A DNA stretch of 28,167 nt from a virus (IMGVR_UViG_3300046007_007841:1-28167), one strand, 5' to 3'. Shown: positions 9,071 to 16,715, numbered from the stretch's first letter. Notes: generated by a model not told the origin, from the letters alone. Numbers and translations are program-made.

Positions 9071-9084
9071 TGACATCCTTGTCA
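9071..9084 (-). repeat. Copy 2 of TGACA-AGGA-TGTCA palindrome
   Basis: A 5-bp-arm palindrome with an AGGA centre sits in the 57-bp gap between two small membrane-protein genes, about 25 nt before the GTG start of the downstream gene. The identical 14-mer recurs at 27685-27698 and a degenerate form at 6861. It has no T-run after it, so it is not a terminator here; an RNA hairpin or protein-binding site is possible. Confidence 0.5.
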
Positions 9085-9102
9085 TGGATTCCTAAATCCT
9101 GA

Positions 9103-9318
9103 CTATCCAGTAATACCAAATACCTTACTCAGTATCGGTATTGCATCCTTACCAAGTAAGGCTACTAACATCAGAGCAGTTCCCCACTTAGAGGCCCAAG
9201 CTCTTATAGCTTTAATTTCATCTAAGACTTCATCAAGTCTTTCCGCGATAGCATCAACTCTTTTATCAAGAGAAGCATGTGCTACCTTTAGGTTAGTACA
9301 TTCTTCTGGTGTTGGCAT
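9103..9318 (-). CDS. Coiled-coil plus one membrane helix protein, holin-like candidate (71 aa)
   Basis: Residues about 8-38 are a charged amphipathic helix with heptad pattern (LDKRVDAIAERLDEVLDEIK), followed by a hydrophobic C-terminal helix (WGTALMLVALLG, about 45-60). Soluble N-terminal coil plus C-terminal membrane segment at about 70-90 residues is the layout of XhlA-type phage membrane proteins that assist holins. AAGGAG precedes the ATG by eight nucleotides. It lies just after the tail-hydrolase gene, a usual place for lysis genes, but no endolysin is visible nearby, so the holin role is inference. Confidence 0.6.
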   Translation of the reverse strand: MPTPEECTNLKVAHASLDKRVDAIAERLDEVLDEIKAIRAWASKWGTALMLVALLGKDAIPILSKVFGITG

Positions 9319-9362
9319 AGTAATGGCTCCTTATGCTATTAGGCGTTTTTGTTTTTCGGTCA

Positions 9363-10943
9363 TCATCCGACCTTCTCTAGTGAAACACGCCCAAACTCAA
9401 AAGTCCCAGTAGCACCAGCCTTAAACACCACCCAGATATTGAGAGCGTTCATCAGCGTTTGCCAGTCGCCCCACAATATCGGCTTACTGACTAGGGTTAA
9501 TTCAACATCATCTGTAATTGCATCAAATCCAGAGCCAGGATCAGCGCCTTGATTGTTTGCGTTCCAGTATGTTGACGAATTAAACAAACCGATTTGAACA
9601 GCTCTTAAATTAGCCGCGCCGGTGCGTTTGCATGACATACTGAAACGCACAATATCACCATTAACGAAAGCTGCTTTATCGATTGTTGGCCTGATAAATA
9701 TGCGGTCGTTGTCGTTAGTAGTGCCACCAATCAATGCCACAATATTTTGCCCGTAACCATCTGAGCGATTAGCAACCGAAAACGTGACTGTTCCCGTGCC
9801 TGCTCTTGTATCCCATCCTGCCGAGCAGTTTGTAGGGATATTGCCTGAAACGCCTGTGCCTGATGCCGCCTGAGTGCCCAGCATCAATGGATTTCTTACT
9901 GCTTGTTTGCTGGCGTTGTCGTAGTTATAAGACAAATTGCCATCAGTAATAAGAGGAGAAGCAACAGGATACTGGCTAGAAAACGTGGCAAGCAGCAGCT
10001 TGTAAATCTGGTGCATACCGTTGGAGTTTGGATGAATACCTGTCGCATCACTCCAATAGCTTGTCACGCCATTTCCAGTGCTTTTGTTTGTTAATGCCGC
10101 ATTGGCCGGGATTAAAACAAAATTTGGATAAATATCAGCCAATCGACGAATAGCTTGATTGATTCTAAGAATTTGTTTTTTCTTGGCTAAACTGTAGCTT
10201 GAGCCAGTTTCAAGGATAGGCGTTATTTCAGCACGCCAGTATTTGATGCCGTTGCTCGCTGCAAGGTCAGCCATGGCTGTTATATTTGCAATGGTATCGG
10301 CCTCGGCTACGGTGCCAGAATTAACGTCATTGATCCCGCAGTTGTCATAGATAACAGCCGGATTTAACGACAGTACATGCTCTGAAAAATTAGCTAACGT
10401 TTCGGCGCTGGTGGTGCCTGATACTGCACGATTTCTAATGTCGTAGTAGTTACCAATAGCCGCATTAAAATTATGTAAAAAAGCCCTTTGATTTGTGAAG
10501 TTATCAACTAACACATTGATAGCCATGCCCGCTTTTGCGGTCGGGCTTGCGGTTAATGTCATGCTGTTAATAAATGTGATCGTGCTGGTTGCTGAATCAT
10601 ACGTTGCAACTATTTTTTCACCGTTCCACTCCTCTTGAGCAACACCTGATATAAAAATGGTTTGTCCTGGTACTGTGTTACCGCCAAACGTGCCAATTGT
10701 GCCTATATTGCCGGAGCCTGATAGCGTGACTGCTGAATCAATATAGTTTTGACCGGCATTAATGCTGTCGCCGATTACGACCAAAACAGGTTTATTTAAA
10801 AATTCACCAGACCAACTACTAGTGTTACTAATATTACTACCGCTATCCCATAGCAAATCACCATTGCTATTCTTACATAACCCTACACCACTTGGTCTGT
10901 CACCAGCGTAAGGTAAATCACTTGGTCTTATTCTATCACTCAT
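9363..10943 (-). CDS. SGNH-hydrolase tail fibre/spike protein, mosaic
   Basis: This 526-residue protein carries an SGNH/GDSL esterase domain: block I VVIGDS with nucleophile Ser60, block II Gly176 in AVSGTTS, block III Asn205 in GINDV, and block V with His304 in DATGIHPNSNG (the Asp is five residues before the His, rather than the usual three). Such domains on phage tails usually remove O-acetyl groups from capsule or O-antigen. The C-terminal 170 residues look like a beta-sandwich, perhaps carbohydrate-binding. The first about 52 residues (MSDRIRPSDLPYAGDRPSGV onwards) use codons like the rest of the phage, but the remainder is richer in CpG and GC-ending codons: by hand 12 CpG in 10381-10620 against 5 in 13561-13800 of PolA. 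That suggests a conserved virion-attachment head joined to an acquired receptor module. Start is set by AGGAG nine bases upstream. It is the only probable virion gene among the leftward genes. Confidence 0.85.
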   Translation of the reverse strand: MSDRIRPSDLPYAGDRPSGVGLCKNSNGDLLWDSGSNISNTSSWSGEFLNKPVLVVIGDSINAGQNYIDSAVTLSGSGNIGTIGTFGGNTVPGQTIFISGVAQEEWNGEKIVATYDSATSTITFINSMTLTASPTAKAGMAINVLVDNFTNQRAFLHNFNAAIGNYYDIRNRAVSGTTSAETLANFSEHVLSLNPAVIYDNCGINDVNSGTVAEADTIANITAMADLAASNGIKYWRAEITPILETGSSYSLAKKKQILRINQAIRRLADIYPNFVLIPANAALTNKSTGNGVTSYWSDATGIHPNSNGMHQIYKLLLATFSSQYPVASPLITDGNLSYNYDNASKQAVRNPLMLGTQAASGTGVSGNIPTNCSAGWDTRAGTGTVTFSVANRSDGYGQNIVALIGGTTNDNDRIFIRPTIDKAAFVNGDIVRFSMSCKRTGAANLRAVQIGLFNSSTYWNANNQGADPGSGFDAITDDVELTLVSKPILWGDWQTLMNALNIWVVFKAGATGTFEFGRVSLEKVG

Positions 10944-10978
10944 AATATGTTACTCCTGGGCAATGCCCTTAATAGGAA

Positions 10979-12298
10979 TTAAGAAAGTTTTGTTTCTTCT
11001 GCTGCTAACCATGATGGTTTAATCAATGCTGTATCAGCTATTGCTCTAGCAGCGTGTACTGCCAAGAAGCCATTACCCTTAGCTGTTTTAACTGCCTGAA
11101 TCTTATTAGTAGCTTGTAACTCTGCTACCAAGTTAGGAACATCAGAGAGCTTATCAACATCAGTATGTATTAGCTTCATGATTTCTGCCATTGTTACTGG
11201 TTCATCTGCTGCATTAATGGCAGCTAAGATTTTGTGAGTTATTGCTGAGTTTCTTCCCTTACCAAAGTGGCCCATAGCTTTAGGCATTTGGTACTCAGCG
11301 AAGGTCAGTAGCGTGTTAGCCATAAGAACATCACAAGAATGAATCTCTCTTGATAACCTGGCTGCTGCACATACTAATGATAGTTTTAATAAGTGAGTTA
11401 ATCTTCGACCTGAGTAATGCTCAAATCTAGTATCCTCTAATGGTTTCCAGCTATGATAGAGCTTTTCTACTAACTGCTCTGCTTGCTCTGTATGTTTTGC
11501 TGCACCAATACAAGTGCTCTTGATTTTATGCATCATTGCTACTATTGCTTCCACATCCGTATTACTAGGAGCTTTAGGAATAGTAATCTTGCGACCAGTA
11601 GGTTCCGCATGAATAAGAAGTAATCGGCTAAAGAATCCCTGACCTTGTATGTCAGGCGGGAAAGCCTGATTGAAACCTTCATGGGTATTACCAGCAATAA
11701 TATTAATGGTAGGGTTGTTGATATAGACTGCTTTAGAATGTTTCAGTTTCCTGTCATACACCCCAGCATAGTCCCAGAGTGTACCTAATAAGCTGATGAA
11801 GTCTACGTTATTACGGCCGATGAAGTCTACAAACTCATCGCTAGCAATATACATTTCAGCTATATCTAATAGCTCTGCTGCTTCCTTAGGATTATCTGAA
11901 CCGAATATGCTAGACTCAAATGACTGTTCTGGACTGGTATCAGTTTCACCATTCTCAGTACCCCATGTAAGTTCATGTAGTTCCATTAAGAATTTCTCTA
12001 AGCTAATCTTTTCAGGTGCAAAGCTACCATAACCATAACGCTTAAGAAGCTTTTTAGATTGCTTAATAGCGGTTGATTTCCTAGTAGCTGGCACTCCTAT
12101 TATTTGGATAAAGCTATTGGGTAATAGCTCTCCATCACCAAAAGGGAAAACGAATTGTCTCCCTAACATTGCACCTAATACTGATATTGCGCACCAGCGG
12201 TGTACTGTTAGAGAGGCTTCTGTATTGTGAGGATATCCACAATATTTAAAGTAGAGTGTAAAGAATGATTCTTCTGGGTAGGTATTAATATCAAGCAT
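10979..12298 (-). CDS. Replicative helicase-like P-loop ATPase, DUF3987-like (439 aa)
   Basis: The protein has a P-loop with the unusual sequence GVPATRKST (68-76; the usual GKT/S is RKS/T), a Walker B-like strand MYIASDEF (149-156), a sensor-like INIIAGNT (198-205) and a basic GFFSRLLLIHAEP segment (221-233) that could hold an arginine finger. The N-terminal stretch WCAISVLGAMLGRQ before the P-loop is typical of DUF3987-type phage and plasmid replication proteins. The last 90 residues resemble a winged-helix domain. It probably unwinds DNA for PolA, whose gene lies upstream with only an HNH gene between. Its ATG overlaps the HNH stop (ATGCTTGA), with GGGGAG ten bases before. A primase domain is not seen, so priming must come from elsewhere. 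Confidence 0.75.
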   Translation of the reverse strand: MLDINTYPEESFFTLYFKYCGYPHNTEASLTVHRWCAISVLGAMLGRQFVFPFGDGELLPNSFIQIIGVPATRKSTAIKQSKKLLKRYGYGSFAPEKISLEKFLMELHELTWGTENGETDTSPEQSFESSIFGSDNPKEAAELLDIAEMYIASDEFVDFIGRNNVDFISLLGTLWDYAGVYDRKLKHSKAVYINNPTINIIAGNTHEGFNQAFPPDIQGQGFFSRLLLIHAEPTGRKITIPKAPSNTDVEAIVAMMHKIKSTCIGAAKHTEQAEQLVEKLYHSWKPLEDTRFEHYSGRRLTHLLKLSLVCAAARLSREIHSCDVLMANTLLTFAEYQMPKAMGHFGKGRNSAITHKILAAINAADEPVTMAEIMKLIHTDVDKLSDVPNLVAELQATNKIQAVKTAKGNGFLAVHAARAIADTALIKPSWLAAEETKLS

Positions 12299-12797
12299 GA
12301 CATGCGAACTCCCCGAACACTTTATTTCTTAGCTCAGTAGCTTTATTTATTGCATCCTCTTTGTTACTAAATCTACCACCATCGTATCTCTTACCTTTAC
12401 ATGTTACTAATACACGCCAATAGCCTTTATCAAAAGATACGTTTTTACTTCCGTGTGTATTATTTTTCTGCAAAGATTTATTAGCTTGATTTTGTGTTCT
12501 TGTAGCTAATCTTAGATTTGACCAACGATTATCTTTTCTATCCCTATTAACATGGTCAACCTCAAAAGATTCATCTGGATACTTACCTGTCATTAGTATT
12601 ACAGCTATAATGTGTGCTCTAAAATAGCTACCTCTGGTTTTAGCAGTAATGTAACCATCGTGCACACTGGTAATTAGTGTGCCTTTTATGAATTCAGCAC
12701 CATTGAAATACCTATAATACATGTTGCCACAGTCTGGCTCGTATAAAAATAGGTTATTCCAGTCCACTATAGATAGTACTTTGTATTTTTCATACAT
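12291..12797 (-). CDS. HNH homing endonuclease with AP2-like DNA-binding end
   Basis: The 168-residue product has an HNH_3-type core, DHVNRDRKDNRWSNLR (81-96), with the upstream His62 and the LRLATRTQNQANK tail usual in this family. The C-terminal 50 residues (SKNVSFDKGYWRVLV, then RYDGGRFSNKEDAI) match AP2-like DNA-binding domains often joined to phage HNH enzymes. It makes a site-specific cut that promotes copying of its own gene. It is free-standing, between PolA and the DUF3987-like helicase, two favoured homes for such elements; no intron sequence is seen. Its stop overlaps the helicase start. AAGG lies eight bases before its ATG. Confidence 0.93.
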   Translation of the reverse strand: MYEKYKVLSIVDWNNLFLYEPDCGNMYYRYFNGAEFIKGTLITSVHDGYITAKTRGSYFRAHIIAVILMTGKYPDESFEVDHVNRDRKDNRWSNLRLATRTQNQANKSLQKNNTHGSKNVSFDKGYWRVLVTCKGKRYDGGRFSNKEDAINKATELRNKVFGEFACHA

Positions 12798-12810
12798 AAT
12801 ATCTGCCTTG

Positions 12811-12838
12811 TTAGGCTGGTTAGGTTATTGGGTTAGGC
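12811..12838 (-). promoter_or_regulatory. CCAATAACCTAA leader motif with CCTAAC repeats
   Basis: In the 56-bp gap before the HNH gene the minus strand reads CCAATAACCTAA (12820-12831) flanked by two further CCTAAC units. The same 12-mer lies at 16716-16727, 13 nt before the putative ssDNA-binding gene, and with one mismatch at 24849-24860, 11 nt before the RecD-like gene. A shared 5' regulatory site is likely, of unknown kind; no matching -10/-35 pair is clear. Confidence 0.45.
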
Positions 12839-12853
12839 AGCACTAGCTTGGAA

Positions 12854-15049
12854 TCAATCCTTGCTGTCCGCCCATGATTTTCCTCCGCTACTCAAGTCAA
12901 CTGGTATTCTCATGCTTCTAATTACTCCCTTAATATCAGTAACATCAATTGTGCTTGCTTCTAACATGCAATCTGCTACCTGCTGTGCTAAATGTTCATG
13001 TCCTACTCTTGTTTGAAATAATAAACTATCATGTATTTGTGCGTTCATTTTAAAGTTATCACTATTAGGTTTCCATACTCTATCAAATACTAAGCGGGTT
13101 GCTAGATTAAGAGCTTGTGCATTAGTACCTTGTGGCAGATGCGCTACTAATGCTCTTAGCACGCTCTTATTCTTAATTGGGTCACCGAAACAATATCGTA
13201 CCCAACCATAAGGATTTACTAGCATCCTACACTTCAGTACTTGCTCTTTAATCCACTGTGGATATTCCTTAGATACTACTGGATAGACATTATCAAATAG
13301 GTCACCAAGATATTTAGCTACCTGTTTAGGAGTCCAGTACTTAGGAAGTCCTAATCTGGATTGCACTCTAAAGATATTGGCTAATCCCATGCTATCAATA
13401 AGAGTTTCCTCACCCATTAGGTAATTTTTACCATGATTAACTGGCTTACCTAACTGACGCAACTCCTTATCAACTTGCTCATAAGGTACACCAAAAAACA
13501 TACTGGCATTAGACTTATGGAAATCCCTATCAGATTCCACGTTATCAATCAGTACTAAATCACCTGTAATATATCCAGTGTCTCTTGATTCAGCCTGTGC
13601 ATAATCAGCTTCCATTATCAGGAAATCTTCATCCGCTTGAATGAACCTTTTAATACCGCCGCTTCTTGGAATGTTTTGAATATTAAACCCTGTCCAGAAG
13701 TGGTGGCTCTTAGACTTATTCCTCCCAGTATCAGTAGTAGGGCTAAGACTATATAATACGCGACCATTAAAATGTTTTTCTTCATTGAGGTATGTGCTTA
13801 CTAATTTAGCGGCTTTAGCATAGTTACTTATCAGTTCAACTAACAGAGCTATGAATGGATGCCTATGACTAACTCTATTCATTACTTTAGCATCAGCGTT
13901 CTTAACGTCCTTGCAGCCTAGAATATGTAATAGCTTAAGATTCTGCTGAGAACTGCCAGGATTATAGTTAGCATTACCGATACTAGCACGAAGCTCAGCA
14001 AGCGCAGCTTCCTTCTTACTTTGATGCTCAGCTTGTACTTCATAGAACTGCTCATAATTTACTGCTAACCCTGTTGACTCCATTAAGAAATTAGGTGCTA
14101 CTGTTTGGAAGCTTAGCAAGTAATTATGCTTAGCCCATGCTGGCGATTCTACTAACCACTGAATGAAAACCCATGCAGTATGCCAAGTATCAAGAGCATT
14201 ATAATAGTAGAGATCGTAGTTATTACCAGTGTCACCCTCATTCTTCCAGAAGCATGACTGACGGATATAAAATGTGGCGATAATATCAAGGGCCTTAGGA
14301 AGTTCCGCATACCAAGCATGATGACACAATTGAGTATCAAACATATAACCAGCAAGAGGGATATTATATCGTTGTAAGTAAGCTGCATCATATTTTCCAT
14401 TCTGTAGTATCTTAGGTGTTTGTGGTGTGTTATTGAATTTAGCTAGGTATTGATAGCGGATATGGTAATCATCCTCCTCCAGATTATAAGGAAGTGGCAT
14501 CACATAGGTGCGAGTAGTCCAGCTGCCTTTGCGCTCATTAAAAACACAAGTGTAACTGATACAGCTAATGCTAAGATCAGGCCTAGTCTCGATATCAACA
14601 GCACATAAGCTAGCGTTGCTAATGCTATCAAAAGCGACATCATAATCATCCAGAGTCTCCAGTATTTTCCAATTAAAAGTATCAGTAGTTACCCAGTTAG
14701 CTGGTTTCGTAAACTTACTGATATATCTTTCCAGCAAGAATTTACCGTGAGACACTGTCAGGCATTGCTTAAGAGGATGCACAAAAAGGAAATGCATACC
14801 ACTTGCCTTATGAGTAACCCAACTACCAGCATAGTTATCAAGAGTCTGCTCTTTGCTACTAGCCGTATGACATAGTAATGGTATCAGGGATTGCTGAGTT
14901 GTTATGATATGAGTAGTGCCAGTCTTACCATATTGCAGCACAATCTCCTCAATGAAATCATGCTGCCTAAGTGAGAAGCTACTGACATGCTGTCGTAGAT
15001 GTGATAGGAAAGGGCGATCAGCCTCAAGTCCTAGAAATAAGATTTTCAT
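12854..15049 (-). CDS. polA: Family A DNA polymerase with 3'-5' exonuclease
   Basis: The phage replicative polymerase, 731 residues. The proofreading domain has Exo I DIE (Asp152, Glu154), Exo II N217-x3-D221 and Exo III Y283-x3-D287. The polymerase domain has motif A ADYAQAESR (Asp482), motif B RQLGKPVNHGKNY (Arg531, Lys535, Tyr543) and motif C HDS (His673, Asp674, Ser675). All metal-binding aspartates are kept. Two substitutions stand out: His539 occupies the place of E. coli Phe762, which is nearly always Phe, Tyr or Leu, and motif C has Ser where Glu883 is usual. The first 140 residues are not assigned. No 5'-3' exonuclease domain is present. The start is preceded by a GGGGGAGAAAG stretch that overlaps the end of the upstream small gene. 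With two helicases, a nuclease and a Sak4-like ATPase in the same operon it forms the replication core. Confidence 0.97.
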   Translation of the reverse strand: MKILFLGLEADRPFLSHLRQHVSSFSLRQHDFIEEIVLQYGKTGTTHIITTQQSLIPLLCHTASSKEQTLDNYAGSWVTHKASGMHFLFVHPLKQCLTVSHGKFLLERYISKFTKPANWVTTDTFNWKILETLDDYDVAFDSISNASLCAVDIETRPDLSISCISYTCVFNERKGSWTTRTYVMPLPYNLEEDDYHIRYQYLAKFNNTPQTPKILQNGKYDAAYLQRYNIPLAGYMFDTQLCHHAWYAELPKALDIIATFYIRQSCFWKNEGDTGNNYDLYYYNALDTWHTAWVFIQWLVESPAWAKHNYLLSFQTVAPNFLMESTGLAVNYEQFYEVQAEHQSKKEAALAELRASIGNANYNPGSSQQNLKLLHILGCKDVKNADAKVMNRVSHRHPFIALLVELISNYAKAAKLVSTYLNEEKHFNGRVLYSLSPTTDTGRNKSKSHHFWTGFNIQNIPRSGGIKRFIQADEDFLIMEADYAQAESRDTGYITGDLVLIDNVESDRDFHKSNASMFFGVPYEQVDKELRQLGKPVNHGKNYLMGEETLIDSMGLANIFRVQSRLGLPKYWTPKQVAKYLGDLFDNVYPVVSKEYPQWIKEQVLKCRMLVNPYGWVRYCFGDPIKNKSVLRALVAHLPQGTNAQALNLATRLVFDRVWKPNSDNFKMNAQIHDSLLFQTRVGHEHLAQQVADCMLEASTIDVTDIKGVIRSMRIPVDLSSGGKSWADSKD

Positions 15050-15054
15050 AATGG

Positions 15055-15228
15055 TTACTTTCTCCCCCTGCTAGGCAGCGGCTTAATATCCTTACTTACT
15101 ATTACTATACCTTCACCTTTAAGCAGCTCTAAGTTATGAGCTATTACAACGCCAAGCTCCGCATCAGGAGTCTTATGCTTAAGTTCTGGATACCATTTAA
15201 TAGTAAGTGTAGCTTCATATTGTGCCAT
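15055..15228 (-). CDS. Small hypothetical protein (57 aa)
   Basis: A short gene fills the gap before PolA. The product begins MAQYEATLTIKWYPELKHKT and ends with PLPSRGRK. It alternates strands and a helix, has no Cys, and looks soluble. A strong GGAGG lies seven bases before its ATG and its stop is five bases before the PolA ATG, so it is almost surely translated with PolA. I do not recognise the family. A polymerase accessory role is possible from position only. Confidence 0.8.
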   Translation of the reverse strand: MAQYEATLTIKWYPELKHKTPDAELGVVIAHNLELLKGEGIVIVSKDIKPLPSRGRK

Positions 15229-15240
15229 AACTGCCTCCTG

Positions 15241-15510
15241 CTATTCCATAAATTCAATAAAGAATCTAGCTTCAATACTTTTCTGCTTAGCCAGTTTCAT
15301 ATTAGTAAAGTATCTATTAGGTAATCCTTTTGCTAATGCCCAGCCACTGATACCTGCGAATACTACAGGATAGGCTACTACTTGGGGTACTGCAAATCCT
15401 TCTCGCAAAATATAGTAACCGCCAGCTATTCTTACTAACCCTTCAGGTGCTGTTATTAGCATCCACCATTTTCTTATTTGGCGCTCAATGCCCTTAATGC
15501 TTTTGCTCAT
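15241..15510 (-). CDS. Small membrane-associated protein (89 aa)
   Basis: The N-terminal 20 residues are basic and aromatic (MSKSIKGIERQIRKWWMLI). Two apolar stretches follow (about 24-36 and 42-62, the latter VPQVVAYPVVFAGISGWALA), then a basic C-terminus. This suggests one or two membrane helices. GGAG lies seven bases before the ATG, within the end of the upstream gene. The family is unknown to me; holin or other inner-membrane roles are possible, but it sits among replication genes. Confidence 0.7.
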   Translation of the reverse strand: MSKSIKGIERQIRKWWMLITAPEGLVRIAGGYYILREGFAVPQVVAYPVVFAGISGWALAKGLPNRYFTNMKLAKQKSIEARFFIEFME

Positions 15511-15703
15511 CTGCTGACTCCATTATTGCTATTGCTTCATCTAGTGACATGTATCTTACCTCGCTTATACTTAGCTGGTAACTTCCTAATCCTTGGCTTT
15601 CTACTGTGATTACTGTGTCTCCTAGCTGTTGGCTGTGATTGTTGAACCATAGCTTTACTAGCACTTCCAAATCCGCTATTGCTGGTATCTCCTGCGCGCT
15701 CAT
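15494..15703 (-). CDS. Small hypothetical protein (69 aa)
   Basis: An acidic protein beginning MSAQEIPAIADLEVLVKLWF with no membrane segment. It looks like a compact strand-helix fold. GAGG lies seven bases before its ATG, and that ATG overlaps the stop of the preceding gene as ATGA, a classical coupled junction, while its own end overlaps the next start by 17 bases. A second possible gene (15537-15779) lies in another frame across most of its length. Function unknown. Confidence 0.7.
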   Translation of the reverse strand: MSAQEIPAIADLEVLVKLWFNNHSQQLGDTVITVESQGLGSYQLSISEVRYMSLDEAIAIMESADEQKH

Positions 15704-15779
15704 ACAGAGTCCTCGCTGTTGCTGCTATCACTAGGCTGTTCAGGCTTAGCATTATCAGTGCTGCTATTATCAACTTCAT
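15537..15779 (-). CDS. Possible nested gene: secreted, strongly basic 80-aa protein
   Basis: In a different frame, overlapping the end of 15700-15951 and most of 15494-15703, lies a frame starting MKLIIAALIMLSLNSLVIAA, which is a convincing Sec signal peptide with a probable cleavage near ATA. The rest is very basic, with many Arg, Lys and His (for example HSNHSRKPRIRKLPAKYKRG) and no Cys, so it is not a lipoprotein. GGAG lies seven bases before the ATG. The arrangement recalls nested Rz1 spanin genes, but there is no lipobox, and the enclosing genes do not look like an inner-membrane spanin. The site and signal could also arise by chance from the surrounding coding sequence. Confidence 0.35.
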   Translation of the reverse strand: MKLIIAALIMLSLNSLVIAATARTLYERAGDTSNSGFGSASKAMVQQSQPTARRHSNHSRKPRIRKLPAKYKRGKIHVTR

Positions 15780-15951
15780 CTGATTTCTCCAGTGACTTAA
15801 GACATAACTTAGCGATAGCAACAATGCGCTGATTAGCTGCTGCCTTAGCTTCATGGTATGCAATGGTATCTTTCAATTCAGGTATTGATTTCTTATATAG
15901 CTCCTGTCTGATTTCTTTCTTAGTTAATTTTGGTGTTGATACTGCTGTCAT
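15700..15951 (-). CDS. Small helical hypothetical protein (83 aa)
   Basis: The start at 15951 is chosen because AAGGAG lies just before it; a longer in-frame start at 16035 lacks such a site and would run further into the upstream zinc-finger gene. The product is helical and charged at the start (MTAVSTPKLTKKEIRQELYK) and ends in an acidic, Ser/Asp-rich tail (PSDSSNSEDSV). An acidic, disordered tail is common in ssDNA-binding-protein partners, but nothing more can be said. It overlaps its neighbours on both sides. Confidence 0.65.
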   Translation of the reverse strand: MTAVSTPKLTKKEIRQELYKKSIPELKDTIAYHEAKAAANQRIVAIAKLCLKSLEKSDEVDNSSTDNAKPEQPSDSSNSEDSV

Positions 15952-16111
15952 TACTTTTCTCCTTATCTTTATACCAGGTTCTTGATCTTTCTGATTGAAC
16001 AAATTTAGCGCACTCAACATGGTAACGCCTTGCACGCTGGTTAGTAGTAAGAGGTTTCTTACATAACTTACATATGATAACTCTTGGTTCTGTGTTACTT
16101 ACATGTGACAT
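15920..16111 (-). CDS. Small zinc-finger-like protein (63 aa)
   Basis: The product has a C-x2-C pair (CKLC, residues 14-17) and an H-x2-C pair (HVEC) 13 residues later, separated by a basic turn NQRARRYH, a treble-clef or zinc-ribbon-like pattern. GAGAGG lies about ten bases before its ATG. The end overlaps the next gene by 32 bases. It is basic and could bind nucleic acid. Family unknown. Confidence 0.7.
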   Translation of the reverse strand: MSHVSNTEPRVIICKLCKKPLTTNQRARRYHVECAKFVQSERSRTWYKDKEKSNDSSINTKIN

Positions 16112-16149
16112 TACTTTAATCCTCTCAGTTAAGAATGCTAAAATAATGA

Positions 16150-16165
16150 GCCACTTCCTTGTGGC
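16150..16165 (-). other. Small hairpin, possible attenuator
   Basis: The arms GCCAC and GTGGC enclose six bases in the 82-bp gap after the putative ssDNA-binding gene; the minus strand then reads TCATTATTTTA. The stem is short and the T-run poor, so at most it is a weak terminator that thins transcription into the small genes and PolA. Confidence 0.3.
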
Positions 16166-16193
16166 AATATCATCCTTACTACCAGGCTACTGG

Positions 16194-16703
16194 CTAAGCT
16201 AAGAAAAGATTCTTGATACCACTATAAACCTTAGCTTCTTCACCATTCTTCTTAGCTTCGTCACTGAGCTTACTAGTTCTGATATCAGTAACGATATTGA
16301 ACTTAGCTCCTGGTATTGTTCTTGCAATCTCAGGCAAGCTACCAGAACCGCCAGTCAGAGTTTTGAATGGTGCCATTAACTGCTTGATCTTGCCTTGTGC
16401 AAAGTTAGTGCTACGCTCATCCTTACCTTCCAAGAAGAAAGACCATGATTGAGTGCTACCAACTTCTGGTAATGTAGCAGTTGCAGGCTTGAATGCTACA
16501 ATACTTTCCAGCTTAACTGTCAGCTCAATTGCTGCTCTTGTGTCATCGCCAATTTCAATGTCACGACGTTTCAAGCTAACACCTTCTACGCTATATGTAC
16601 CTACTGGCCAGGTAACAAACTCAGGAAGATCTGGTAAGTCATCTATCGAGAACTCAAACATCTCCAATTCATCATTTGCTTGTGCGTTCATTTCAGTTGT
16701 CAT
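16194..16703 (-). CDS. Putative ssDNA-binding or recombination-associated protein (169 aa)
   Basis: The protein has an acidic N-terminus (ANDELEMFEFSIDDLPDLPEF) followed by alternating strands typical of an OB-like beta fold (GTYSVEGVSLKRRDI, IELTVKLESIVAF, STQSWSFFLEG), a central basic helix (FAQGKIKQLMAPFKTLTG) and a final strand region. Size, order of secondary structure and place in the recombination operon beside the Sak4-like ATPase and RecB-like nuclease suit a phage ssDNA-binding protein, but there is no acidic C-terminal tail and I cannot name the family. AGGT lies just before the ATG. A CCAATAACCTAA motif lies 13 bases upstream. Confidence 0.5.
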   Translation of the reverse strand: MTTEMNAQANDELEMFEFSIDDLPDLPEFVTWPVGTYSVEGVSLKRRDIEIGDDTRAAIELTVKLESIVAFKPATATLPEVGSTQSWSFFLEGKDERSTNFAQGKIKQLMAPFKTLTGGSGSLPEIARTIPGAKFNIVTDIRTSKLSDEAKKNGEEAKVYSGIKNLFLA

Positions 16704-16715
16704 TTTATTTACCTA

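Noticed and set aside
14152-14400. Minus-strand 82-residue hydrophobic frame
   Set aside because: It is inside PolA in another frame, without a start signal.
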